DNA of 37,652 nucleotides, taken from JBBQDZ01 sp038237515. Lineage in GTDB: Bacteria; Actinomycetota; Thermoleophilia; Gaiellales; Gaiellaceae. Positions 8,139 through 15,717 of this stretch are shown one piece after another. Position 1 is the stretch's first letter; every line of letters starts with the position of its first letter. The stretch spans positions 1 to 37,652 of the forward strand of contig JBBRYP010000045.1 of NCBI GenBank assembly GCA_038237515.1, read 5' to 3'. Made by a program: the position numbers and the translations under genes. The notes under the pieces were generated by a model. That model was not told where the DNA came from, made no database searches, and was given only the letters and a program-made list of their open reading frames with translations.

Positions 8139-9679
8139 CCACCGCTCTCGAGATCCGCGACCTGTTCCGGGTCCATTCCAGCCCGGAGGGGGACACGGCG
8201 GCTCTCCAGGGGTTGAGCCTCCGCGTGGAGGAGGGCGAGGTGGTCGTCGTCCTAGGCCCGAGCGGCTCGGGGAAGACCACGCTCCTCCGCATCGTCGCCG
8301 GCCTCGAGCGACCGTCGGCGGGCACCGTCCGAGTGTTCGGCACCGACCTCGGACGCCTGCCCGCGCGGCGTCTCTCCACCTACCGGTCCGCCACGCTCGG
8401 CTACGCCGACCAGCACTACACGCGGGCACTCGCCCCCGACCTCCGGGCCCGCGACCTCGTCTCCGTCGCACTCGGCCTGCGGGGGGCGCCGAGGGCCGTG
8501 CGGGAGGCCCGGGCGGACGAGCTCCTCGAGCGCGTCGGGCTCCTCGAGCGCAGGCTGGCGCGTCCGCGTGAGCTCTCGGGCGGCGAGCAGCAGCGCCTGG
8601 CAGTCTGCGCCGCCGTCGCGGCACGACCCCGCCTGCTGCTCGCGGACGAGCCGACCGGCGAGCTCGACGCCGCGAGCGCGGCGGCGGTCTACGAGCTGCT
8701 GCGCGAGCTCGCGACCGAGTCCGGCTCCACGACGCTCGCCGTCAGCCACGACGCTGCGTCGGCCCGTGTCGCCGACCGGGTCGTCCACGTTCGTGACGGC
8801 CGGGTCAGCGCCGAGGAGGGAATGGGCGGCGGCGTCGCCTCGATCGTCGTCCAGAAGGGCGGCTGGGTGCACCTGCCCGAGGAGCTCCTGCACAGGGCCG
8901 GCATCGACGATCGTGCGAACGCAACCGTCGAGGACGGGCACATCCGGGTGACAGCCTCGGCGCCGCCGAGAGCAGCCGCGGCCGCCTTCAGCCGGGAGGC
9001 AGCCGCCGCGCCTGCGGAGGGCCTCGCCGCCGCGCTGCGGGACGCCAGCCAGTCCTTCGGCGCCGGGCGCGGCGTCCGCCACGTCCTGAGCGGGCTCAGC
9101 CGCGAGTTCCCGCGCGGCCGGGTCGTCGCGGTCACCGGCCCCTCCGGTTCGGGCAAGACCACCCTTCTCCGGCTCCTGGCGGGCCTCGACCTGCCGAGCG
9201 CAGGCGAGGTCGAGGTGGCCGGCCTGAGTCTCGCCGGCCTCGACCGCGCCGCGCGCGCCGCAGTCCGACGCCGCCACGTCGGGTTCGTGGCGCAGAGCCC
9301 GGAGCTCGTCCCGTTCCTGACCGCGCGCGAGAACGTCGAGCTGGCGCTCGAGCTCCGAGGCGCCGCGGGCGACGGCGCCGCCGAAGCGGCGCTCGCCGCT
9401 GTAGGTGTCGAGGAGCTCGCCGGACAGCGGGTGGGGCGTCTCTCTGCGGGGGAGCGGCAGCGCGTGGCGGTCGCCCGCGCGGTCGCCACTCGGCCCGCCC
9501 TGCTGCTCGCCGACGAGCCGACGGCGCGCCTCGACGGGGCGAATGCGCTCGCCCTCGCGGGGCTGCTCGCGCGGCTCGCGAAGGAGTGGGGCACGGGGGT
9601 CGTCTGCGCGACTCACGACCCTTACCTGATCGACCAGGCCGACGAGAAGTTCGACCTCGTCGATCGCCCGCCGGCCTAG
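8135..9679 (+). CDS. Fused double ABC ATPase with internal AbrB-like segment
   Basis: A 514-aa cytoplasmic protein with two complete LolD/MacB-type nucleotide-binding domains. NBD1: Walker A GPSGSGKTT at 41-49, signature LSGGE at 147-151, Walker B LLLADEP ending near 173, H-loop AVSHD. NBD2: Walker A GPSGSGKTT near 335-343, signature LSAGERQR, Walker B LLLADEP, H-loop CATHD. Between them, about 237-275, sits a segment (VVQKGGWVHLPEELLHRAG) followed by ATVEDGHIRVTA, which has the pattern of a SpoVT/AbrB swapped-hairpin strand-helix unit. Such an insert is unusual for this ATPase class and might serve dimerisation or sensing; this is inference. It powers the duplicated FtsX permease encoded just upstream, with which it overlaps by 4 nt. 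The two halves plus the duplicated permease suggest a self-contained one-plus-one exporter. Confidence 0.9.
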   Translation: MTTALEIRDLFRVHSSPEGDTAALQGLSLRVEEGEVVVVLGPSGSGKTTLLRIVAGLERPSAGTVRVFGTDLGRLPARRLSTYRSATLGYADQHYTRALAPDLRARDLVSVALGLRGAPRAVREARADELLERVGLLERRLARPRELSGGEQQRLAVCAAVAARPRLLLADEPTGELDAASAAAVYELLRELATESGSTTLAVSHDAASARVADRVVHVRDGRVSAEEGMGGGVASIVVQKGGWVHLPEELLHRAGIDDRANATVEDGHIRVTASAPPRAAAAAFSREAAAAPAEGLAAALRDASQSFGAGRGVRHVLSGLSREFPRGRVVAVTGPSGSGKTTLLRLLAGLDLPSAGEVEVAGLSLAGLDRAARAAVRRRHVGFVAQSPELVPFLTARENVELALELRGAAGDGAAEAALAAVGVEELAGQRVGRLSAGERQRVAVARAVATRPALLLADEPTARLDGANALALAGLLARLAKEWGTGVVCATHDPYLIDQADEKFDLVDRPPA

Positions 9680-9759
9680 CCTGAACTGACCCCCGGTTCG
9701 CCAGAGACGCGCGAAGCATCGCGGCCGATCATTCGTGGCCCGAGGAATTGCCGGCTGGT

Positions 9760-9765
9760 TACCCT
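9760..9765 (+). promoter_or_regulatory. -10 box TACCCT for a leaderless MFS gene
   Basis: TACCCT ends 6 nt before GTG 9772, and there is no Shine-Dalgarno sequence. The spacing matches several other starts in this window and predicts transcription beginning at or next to the start codon. No clear -35 is visible. Confidence 0.5.
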
Positions 9766-9771
9766 GGGCAG

Positions 9772-10959
9772 GTGAGGGTGGAGATCGACAAGCGCGCCAT
9801 GGCGGCCCTCTCGAGCGGCCACCTCGCGGTCGACTTCGCCGGCGGTGCGCTGCCCGCGCTGCTCCCGTTCCTCGTCGACCGGTTCTCGCTCTCGTACACG
9901 CTCGCCGGTCTGATCGTGCTCGCCTCGGCCGTCTCCTCGTCGATCGTCCAGCCCCTCTTCGGGCTGTGGTCGGATCGCCGTGGCGCGATCTGGCTGCTGC
10001 CGGCCGGTGTCGCAGTCGCCGGGATCGGCATCGCGGCGGCGGGTGCGGCCCCGAGCTACGCCCTCGTCCTCGTCTGCGTCGTCGTCTCCGGGCTCGGCGT
10101 CGCCGCCTATCACCCGGAAGGCTCGAAGTTCGCCGCCTACGCGAGCGGCCGGCGGCGCGCGAGCGGCATGTCGCTCTTCTCGATCGGCGGCAACATCGGC
10201 TACGCCCTCGGCGCCGTCGCCGCCACCCCGCTCATCCTCGCGTTCGGCTTCGACGGATCCCTCCTGCTGATGGCGCCCTGCCTGGTGATCGCAACCGGCA
10301 TCCTCGCGGTGCTGCCGTTCCTGGGAACGTTCGCGCCGTCGCAGGGGCCGGTCGGCCAGTCCACCCGGCCGCGGGGGGAGAACCGGCCCGGAGCGCTTGC
10401 GCTCCTCCTCGGCGTGATCGCCTTCCGCAGCGTCGCCTGGTTCGGCCTCATCACCTTCGTCCCGCTCTGGGAGGTCTCGCTCGGCCACTCGAAGGCGCAT
10501 GGGACCCACCTGCTCTCGGCCATGCTCCTCGCCGGCGGGCTCGGGACGCTTGCGGCGGGCCCTGCGGCCGATCGGTTCGGGCGCCGCCTCGTCCTCATGC
10601 TCAGCCTCCTCGCGACGCCGCCGCTCATCCTCGTCTTCATGCTCGTCGGCGGCCTGCCGGGCGCGCTCGCGCTGGCGCTCGTCGGCATCTGCGTGATCGG
10701 CACCTTCGGCGTAACGATGGTGATGAGCCAGGAATACCTGCCTCGTCACATCGGGATGGCCTCCGGCCTCTCGATCGGTCTCTCCATCGGGCTCGGCGGC
10801 ATCGCGGCGGTCGGCCTCGGTGCGCTCGCCGACTCACTGAACCTGCGGGCCGCCCTCTACGTCTGCGCCGCCGCGCCGGTCGCTGCGATCGCGCTCGGCC
10901 TGCTCCTGCCGGCGAGCCGCGAGCGCCGGCGTCTTGCGCCCGAGCTCGTCTCGCCTTAG
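9772..10959 (+). CDS. MFS efflux transporter, fosmidomycin-resistance (Fsr)-like
   Basis: A 395-aa protein with about 12 membrane helices. The family features seen are HLAVDFAGGALPALLPFLVD at the N-terminus, the A-motif-like GLWSDRRG between helices 2 and 3, GVAAYHPEGSKFAAY, and a second-half DRFGRR loop. The AYHPEG motif and overall pattern are typical of the fosmidomycin resistance protein group of the major facilitator superfamily, proton-driven exporters whose natural substrates are mostly unknown. I start at GTG 9772 because of the -10 box 6 nt upstream; GTG 9778 and TTG 9748 are alternatives. It follows the exporter ATPase gene by 92 nt but appears to have its own promoter. Confidence 0.87.
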   Translation: MRVEIDKRAMAALSSGHLAVDFAGGALPALLPFLVDRFSLSYTLAGLIVLASAVSSSIVQPLFGLWSDRRGAIWLLPAGVAVAGIGIAAAGAAPSYALVLVCVVVSGLGVAAYHPEGSKFAAYASGRRRASGMSLFSIGGNIGYALGAVAATPLILAFGFDGSLLLMAPCLVIATGILAVLPFLGTFAPSQGPVGQSTRPRGENRPGALALLLGVIAFRSVAWFGLITFVPLWEVSLGHSKAHGTHLLSAMLLAGGLGTLAAGPAADRFGRRLVLMLSLLATPPLILVFMLVGGLPGALALALVGICVIGTFGVTMVMSQEYLPRHIGMASGLSIGLSIGLGGIAAVGLGALADSLNLRAALYVCAAAPVAAIALGLLLPASRERRRLAPELVSP

Positions 10960-11010
10960 GCGCCGCTTGCGGCGCCGACCCTCAGGACGTGCGGGCTCCG
11001 CCCGTACGTC
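10959..11010 (+). terminator. Tandem hairpins after the MFS gene
   Basis: The first hairpin is GGCGCCG-CTTG-CGGCGCC (10959-10976), starting at the stop codon. The second, 10986-11010, is an 11-bp stem with one G-T pair and a TCC loop. Neither has a clear T-run, but their position and stability suggest transcript ends. Confidence 0.55.
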
Positions 11011-11106
11011 CGTCTGCGTCGCCGGCCGTGAGCGTATGTGTTTACCGGCCCACGCTCCTAGCGCGCCCTGAGGTAGCCTCGCCCGCAAACGACGAGGAGG
11101 AGTGGC

Positions 11107-11415
11107 GTGGCAGAGAGTGCGAGGGAGTTCTTCGAGGGGTTGACGGCGCGTGTCGATCCTACGAAGACGGCCGGGATGAACAACTCCTACGTCTTCGAGG
11201 TCGACGGCGCCGGCACGTGGACGGTCCGCGTCGCCGACGGGGCCGTGAACGTCGCCGAGGGAGGGGAGGGCGGCGACTGCACGATCCAGACGACCGAGGA
11301 GAACTTCATGAAGATCGTCCGCGGCGAGCAGAATCCGACGACCGCCTACATGACCGGGAAGCTCAAGGTCAAGGGCGACATGGGCGCGGCCATGAAGCTC
11401 CAGAAGCTGTTCTAG
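11107..11415 (+). CDS. SCP2-like sterol/lipid-binding domain protein
   Basis: A 102-aa single-domain protein. It begins AREFFEGLTARVDP and shows the SCP2 pattern: YVFEVDGAGTWTV, a run of Gly/Asp turns (GGEGGDCTIQTTEENFMKI), then TAYMTGKLKVKGDMGAAMKL near the C-terminus. SCP2 domains hold hydrophobic ligands such as sterols, fatty acids or acyl-CoAs in a tunnel; no enzyme domain is fused here, so it is probably a carrier. GTG 11107 has a strong GAGGAG Shine-Dalgarno, and TAGCCT about 30 nt upstream is a reasonable -10 box. It seems monocistronic. Confidence 0.88.
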   Translation: MAESAREFFEGLTARVDPTKTAGMNNSYVFEVDGAGTWTVRVADGAVNVAEGGEGGDCTIQTTEENFMKIVRGEQNPTTAYMTGKLKVKGDMGAAMKLQKLF

Positions 11416-11539
11416 CTCCGTGCCCGGGACAGGCGCAGCCCGAGGGTCGACGTGGCTTCTGGGACAAGCAGCTTGAGCATGCGCTTCGCCCTGGGATTCC
11501 TCGAGGCGTAGCCGAGAACAAGCTACTTCGCTCTTCGCG

Positions 11540-11678
11540 CGCCACGTGGCTTTCGAACGAACGCCTCGACCTCGACCTCGACCGCGCACGAGGGTGGGCG
11601 TTCGCACAGACCGTCGCCTGGGCGCTCTACCACCCGGCGATGCCACGGACGGCGGAGGCGCTGCTCTCGGCCAAGTAA
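11540..11678 (+). pseudogene. C-terminal remnant of an aminoglycoside phosphotransferase-like kinase
   Basis: The frame ending at TAA 11676-11678 encodes LDLDRARGWAFAQTVAWAL, then about 20 residues to the stop. This resembles the last helices of APH(6)/aminoglycoside phosphotransferase-family kinases, where LDxxRARGWxxxQTxAW is common near the C-terminus. Upstream in this frame there is no kinase catalytic loop (HGD-x-x-x-x-N) or other family sequence, and no plausible start. I therefore read it as the tail of a deleted gene. The match is from memory of the family and needs a protein search. Confidence 0.5.
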
Positions 11679-11693
11679 CACTGTGTTACTTGG
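11671..11693. terminator. Perfect 10-bp inverted repeat joining two convergent stop codons
   Basis: CCAAGTAACA, spacer CTG, TGTTACTTGG. The left arm holds the TAA of the plus-strand kinase remnant, the right arm the TAA of the minus-strand carboxylase. It lies where convergent transcripts would meet and may act as a bidirectional terminator, though it is not GC-rich and has no T-run. Confidence 0.5.
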
Positions 11694-13302
11694 AGGTGAG
11701 CTCGACGAGCAGCGTCCCGGCCGCGACCTGCTGGCCCTCGATTACGTGGACCTCGCTCACGACCGACGCGTACGGTGCGACGATCGGAGTCTCCATCTTC
11801 ATCGCCTCGAGCACGAGCAGCGGCTGGCGCGCCTGCACCTCCTCTCCTTCCTCGACGAGAACCCGGATCACCGTTCCCGGCATCGGAGCGACGAGCGCGC
11901 CCGGCTCGCCGGAGACGCCGACGGTGCCCGCTGCCTCGAGGTCGGGCGGGGAGCGGGGAGGTGGGGAGGGCCTGTTGAGGCGCCACAAGCCTCGCCACGG
12001 AGCCGGTGCCGTGCGCGTCGGGAGCGCCGAGAGCGGGGGATGCTCGACGAGAAAGGCCGTCGTCGTCGCGCCCGCGCGCACCTCCGGGTGTGCCACGAGC
12101 CAGCGCAGAAACGGGAGGTTCGTCACCACCCCGCGCGCCTCCGTCTCCGCAAGCGCCGCCGCGAGGATGTCGAGCGCCTCGCCGCGGCTCGAGCCGTGCG
12201 CGATCAGCTTCGCGATCATCGAGTCGTAGGCGACACCGACCTCGTCCCCCTCCTCGACCCCGGCGTCGACGCGGACAACGCCGGGGAGCCTCAGGTGCTC
12301 CAGGCGCCCCGCCTGCGGCAGGAACGTCCTCGGGTCCTCCGCATACAGGCGCACCTCGACTGCATGGCCCGCTCTCGAAGGCTGCAGCTCGGCTACGGAG
12401 GCGCCGTCCGCCACCCGTAGCTGCCACTCGACGAGATCGACGCCGGTGACCGCCTCCGTCACGGGGTGCTCGACCTGGATGCGCCCGTTCAGCTCCAGGA
12501 AGTAGAAGTCGCGGCCGTCGAGCATGAACTCCGCCGTCCCGGCGCTCCGATAGCCGACGGCGCCGGCGAACGCGACCGCGGCGCCGGTGATCGCCGTTCG
12601 CAGCTCCTCGTCGAGCGCCGGGGAAGGGGACTCCTCGAGCACCTTCTGGTGTCGTCGCTGGATCGAGCACTCCCGCTCGAAGAGGTGGGCGATCGAGCCG
12701 TCGGCGCCTCCGAGCAGCTGCACTTCGACATGGCGCGGCCGCTCCACGTACGGCTCGCAGAAGACCCTGGAATCGCCGAAGGCCGCTCCGGCCTCGCGCC
12801 CCGCCGCCGCCAGCGCCTCGTCGAGGTCGCGCGGCTCCCGAACGACGCGCATGCCACGACCGCCCCCTCCGGCGGCGGCCTTCACGATCAGCGGAAAGCC
12901 GATCTCTCCGGGATCGCCCGCCGCTGCGACAGGTACTCCGGCCCGTTGCGCGACAGCCTTCGCCTCGAGCTTGTCCCCGCCGAGCCTCAGAGCCTCAGGG
13001 GGCGGGCCGACCCAGAGGAACCCCGCAGCCTCGACCCCCTCCGCGAAGCGGGCGCGCTCGGCCAGGAAGCCGTAGCCGGGATGGATCGCATCCGCACCCG
13101 TCTGCGCAGCCGCCCGGATGTGCTCCTCGGAGTGCAGATACGAGGCGATCTCGACCACCTCGTCGGCGGAGCGCGCGTGGAGGGAGCCCAGGTCGTCGGG
13201 CGCGGCGACGGCGACGGTCGAGACGCCGAGGCGCCGGCAGGTGCGGAAGATGCGTGCGGCGATCTCGCCGCGGTTCGCTACGAGGAGCTTCTGAATCGCC
13301 AC
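11686..13302 (-). CDS. Acyl-CoA carboxylase alpha subunit: biotin carboxylase plus biotin carrier domain
   Basis: A 538-aa protein, the ATP-dependent biotin-carboxylating subunit of a methylcrotonyl-/propionyl-/acetyl-CoA carboxylase. It starts IQKLLVANRGEIAARIFR (biotin carboxylase N domain). The ATP-grasp domain follows (KAAAGGGGRGMR, EVQLLGG, RECSIQRRHQK, ELNGRIQVEHPVTE), then the biotin carboxylase C domain to about 440. The C-terminal biotinyl domain has EAMKMETP with the biotin-accepting Lys at 502. Methylcrotonyl-CoA carboxylase alpha subunits are usually around 650-700 aa; here only about 60 residues, rich in Pro and Arg, join the two halves, so the BT domain that docks the beta subunit is missing or much reduced. 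The partner is most likely the beta subunit at 16092-17642. GTG 13302 has a GGAG Shine-Dalgarno; it overlaps the preceding MFS gene by 25 nt. Confidence 0.9.
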   Translation of the reverse strand: MAIQKLLVANRGEIAARIFRTCRRLGVSTVAVAAPDDLGSLHARSADEVVEIASYLHSEEHIRAAAQTGADAIHPGYGFLAERARFAEGVEAAGFLWVGPPPEALRLGGDKLEAKAVAQRAGVPVAAAGDPGEIGFPLIVKAAAGGGGRGMRVVREPRDLDEALAAAGREAGAAFGDSRVFCEPYVERPRHVEVQLLGGADGSIAHLFERECSIQRRHQKVLEESPSPALDEELRTAITGAAVAFAGAVGYRSAGTAEFMLDGRDFYFLELNGRIQVEHPVTEAVTGVDLVEWQLRVADGASVAELQPSRAGHAVEVRLYAEDPRTFLPQAGRLEHLRLPGVVRVDAGVEEGDEVGVAYDSMIAKLIAHGSSRGEALDILAAALAETEARGVVTNLPFLRWLVAHPEVRAGATTTAFLVEHPPLSALPTRTAPAPWRGLWRLNRPSPPPRSPPDLEAAGTVGVSGEPGALVAPMPGTVIRVLVEEGEEVQARQPLLVLEAMKMETPIVAPYASVVSEVHVIEGQQVAAGTLLVELTSK

Positions 13303-14444
13303 AGGGCTCCAAGGGTAAGCAGGCACGTCGCCGAGAGCAGCAGGTAGGGGAGCCGGTCGCCGGCGAGGTTCGCGAGCGCGCTCCCGCCGGCGGAGCCCGC
13401 CGTCTGTCCCGGCGCCCAGGCGAGGTTGACGAGTGCGAACGCGAACGCCTGGTCGAGGCCGCGGCGCTCGGCGGCGGAGGCGACCATCGACATGGCCGGC
13501 GTCCAGAAGCCGCCGAAGGAGAGGCCGGCGAGGACGACGAGAGCCGCGAGCAGGAGCCGGTGCTGGGGCCAGGGGAGGAGAAGTGTCACGATCCCCGACG
13601 CGGCGAGCGCGATCCGGAGCGGCAGCACCGGCCCCCGGCGATCCGAGAGGCGGCCCAGCAGCGGGCTGACAACCGCCTCGAAGGCTGCGGAGAGCAGGAA
13701 GGCGGCGCTGATGCCGAGCGAGCCGAGCCCGAGCTGGCCGAGCCGGAGCGGCGCGAGCACGGACACGGTGCCGAAGAGCAGCGCCGGCAGGGCGACGAAG
13801 ACGATGCCCGCCCCGACGCGCGGGTCGCGGAGCGCGTGGAGGAGGAGCGTAGGCGACTGCCGCTCGCTGCGCTCCGGCCCGGCGAGGGTCAGCGCGAGAG
13901 CCACGAGGGCGAGCTCGAGGGCGGCGACGATGCCGAAACCGACCCGTGTCCCGACGAGCGAGGCGAAGCCGCCTAGCACCGGGCCGAAGAGCGCCCCGAC
14001 GATCGCGAAGGCAGTCGCCGTGCCGATCAGTCGCCCGCGGCGATCGGACGGCGCGGCGCTGACGAGCCAGCTGAGGCCCGCCGTCCAGGCGAGCGCGCTG
14101 GCGACGCCCTGGACGAAGCGGGCGCCGTCGAGCAGGTAGAGCGAGTTCGCGAACCCGAAGAGGACGGTCGTGGCGGCCAGCAGGACGAGCCCCGCCATCG
14201 CCGTGCTGCGGGCGCCGAAGCGGACGGCCGCGATCCCGCTCGGGACGCCGCCGACGAAGGCGCCGGCCGGATAGGCGCCGGCGAGGACGCCGGCGCCCAC
14301 CTTCGAGAGCTCGAACCGGTCGGCGTAGTGGGGCAGGAGCGGCGTCAGAGCCGCGAAGAACATCGTGTCGACGAAGACGACGGCACCGACGAACAGCAGC
14401 AGCCGCCGAAGCGAGCCTCCGGCCCCGCCGCCCTTTCCGGCCAT
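13278..14444 (-). CDS. MFS transporter
   Basis: About 388 aa with 12 predicted membrane helices, of the drug/metabolite major facilitator type. The loop after helix 2 carries a weak A-motif (GVPSGIAAVRFGAR); the second half has LGRLSDRRGP. It has FVDTMFFAALTPLLPHYAD in helix 1 and a cytoplasmic Arg-rich stretch between the two halves. The substrate is unknown. Its place between the enoyl-CoA hydratase and the carboxylase alpha subunit, with a 25-nt overlap into the latter, suggests uptake or export of a branched-chain acid or pathway metabolite. ATG 14444 is chosen because the first helix follows directly; there is no good Shine-Dalgarno, so the start is uncertain. Confidence 0.82.
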   Translation of the reverse strand: MAGKGGGAGGSLRRLLLFVGAVVFVDTMFFAALTPLLPHYADRFELSKVGAGVLAGAYPAGAFVGGVPSGIAAVRFGARSTAMAGLVLLAATTVLFGFANSLYLLDGARFVQGVASALAWTAGLSWLVSAAPSDRRGRLIGTATAFAIVGALFGPVLGGFASLVGTRVGFGIVAALELALVALALTLAGPERSERQSPTLLLHALRDPRVGAGIVFVALPALLFGTVSVLAPLRLGQLGLGSLGISAAFLLSAAFEAVVSPLLGRLSDRRGPVLPLRIALAASGIVTLLLPWPQHRLLLAALVVLAGLSFGGFWTPAMSMVASAAERRGLDQAFAFALVNLAWAPGQTAGSAGGSALANLAGDRLPYLLLSATCLLTLGALWRFRSSS

Positions 14445-14541
14445 GCCTAGGGACAGACCCTGGACAGCGGCGATGAGGACTCGGCCAAGGAGGCGCTGCC
14501 GGAGCGGACGGGGGACGAAGGCAGGCGCTCCACGCGGCGCG

Positions 14542-15285
14542 TCAGGCCGACCAGCTCGGTGGGCGCCGTTCGAGGAACGCCAGCAGCCCCTCCTGGCCCT
14601 CCGCGCTCGCCCGCCGTTCTGCGATCCGCCGCGCCGTCTCCCCGCCGTCCGGACGCTCGAGGACGAGAAGCTTCGCGGCGCGGACGGCCTCCGGGCCGGC
14701 TGCGAGGAGGCTCTCGACGACCCTGTCGATGGCCCCGTCCGGGTCGGCCGCGACCTCGTGAACGAGGCCGATCCGCAGCGCTGTCGCCGCGTCGAAGCGC
14801 TCGCCCGTGAGGAAGTACCTCCTGGCCGCGCTCGGCCCGATCTTGGCGAGGGCGAACGGCGAGATGACGGCGGGGATGATCCCGAGCCGCACCTCGCTGA
14901 ACGCAAAGACGGCATCGGGAGCGGCGATCGCGATGTCAGAGCAGGCGACGAGGCCGCAGCCGCCGCCGAGCGCGTGGCCCTGGACGCGGGCGACGACGGG
15001 CGCGGGACAACCGTCCACCGCCTCGAGCAGCCGCCGGAGTCGCAACGCGTCTGCGACGTTCCCCTCGCGTGTGAGCTCGACGGACGCACGCATCCACTCC
15101 ACGTCGGCCCCGGCCGAGAAGCTCGCGCCCTCGCCCGACAGAAGCACTACGCGCGCGTCCCCGACAGCGGTGAAGGCGCCGGTGAGCTCGTCGATCAGCG
15201 CCGCGTCGAAGGCGTTTCGCCGCTCGGGTCGCGCTAGCGTGATCCGCTGGACCGCTCCGTCCCGCACCGACCGCAGAGAGCTCAT
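14542..15285 (-). CDS. Enoyl-CoA hydratase/isomerase, methylglutaconyl-CoA hydratase-like
   Basis: A 247-aa crotonase-fold protein. The oxyanion-hole segments are FSAGADVEWM and HALGGGCGLVACSD. The Glu in FAFSEVRLGIIP matches the second catalytic Glu of crotonase; the first Glu position (GGGCE in crotonase) is Gly here, as in several bacterial methylglutaconyl-CoA hydratases (LiuC type). GADxxWM is also frequent in that group. With the carboxylase subunits on both sides this supports a role in leucine breakdown, hydrating 3-methylglutaconyl-CoA; another enoyl-CoA substrate is possible. ATG 15285 follows a TATGGT box by 7 nt (leaderless pattern); ATG 15297 would add four residues. Confidence 0.85.
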   Translation of the reverse strand: MSSLRSVRDGAVQRITLARPERRNAFDAALIDELTGAFTAVGDARVVLLSGEGASFSAGADVEWMRASVELTREGNVADALRLRRLLEAVDGCPAPVVARVQGHALGGGCGLVACSDIAIAAPDAVFAFSEVRLGIIPAVISPFALAKIGPSAARRYFLTGERFDAATALRIGLVHEVAADPDGAIDRVVESLLAAGPEAVRAAKLLVLERPDGGETARRIAERRASAEGQEGLLAFLERRPPSWSA

Positions 15286-15351
15286 GCGCGAGACCATACG
15301 GCCTGACTCCCGATCGCCGGTCTCGCGGAAACCGCAGCTGCCCCGGACGGC

Positions 15352-15540
15352 TCAGGAGGCGGCGCGGGAGCGGTCGCAACCGAGAGCGGCGCCGGCCGCG
15401 CCGGCGGCTCCGGGCGGATCCTGCGCTCCCGCGGCGCCTGCAGGCCTGGCTGCACAGGTTGCGCCCCGCTCGTCCCCTCGCACCTGTCGCTCTCTTCGTG
15501 CCCTTCGGCCCTGTCGGGATCTGGCCGGTCTGGAAGTCTG
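15352..15540 (-). pseudogene. Possible frameshifted remnant of a collagen-like (Gly-X-Y) repeat protein
   Basis: On the minus strand one frame reads GPKGTKRATGARGRAGRN (about 15511-15458), with Gly at nearly every third residue. A neighbouring frame continues as PAGAAGAQDPPGAAGAAGAA and reaches a TGA at 15352-15354. Together these look like one Gly-X-Y tract broken by a single frameshift. I see no start codon or signal peptide. It lies directly beside the MITE-like element. High-GC sequence can mimic Gly/Ala/Pro/Arg repeats, so confidence is low. Confidence 0.3.
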
Positions 15541-15558
15541 TGTCGAGCGCTGTCCTAA

Positions 15559-15717
15559 GGGCCTGTCCGGAAAGTGAACCAGGGCGCCTGACAGGCGTCA
15601 CGCGCCTCGACGCGGCGTCCTCGGTCGCGCAGATATGCCTGCATATCTACGCTCTGCGTCCTTGCCTCGAGACGCGTGCCGCCTGTCATCCACCGTGGCC
15701 ACTTTCCGGACAGGCCC
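15559..15717. mobile_element. 159-bp MITE-like palindromic element with 18-bp perfect terminal inverted repeats
   Basis: The left end GGGCCTGTCCGGAAAGTG (15559-15576) is repeated exactly, inverted, at 15700-15717. The element is flanked by CTAA (15555-15558) and CTAG (15718-15721), fitting a YTAR/CTAR target duplication as used by IS5-group transposases. The interior is also symmetric: TGACAGGCG near 15589 pairs with its complement near 15681, and AGATATGC-CT-GCATATCT (15631-15648) sits at the centre, so the whole element could fold into one long hairpin. It has no coding capacity. It lies between the cupin and hydratase genes and its right flank supplies the cupin stop codon (TAG, minus). 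Confidence 0.8.

Noticed and set aside
6726..8624. Long minus-strand frame opposite the permease and ATPase
   Set aside because: Arg/Gly-rich with no domain, start signal or conserved motif; a by-product of high GC.
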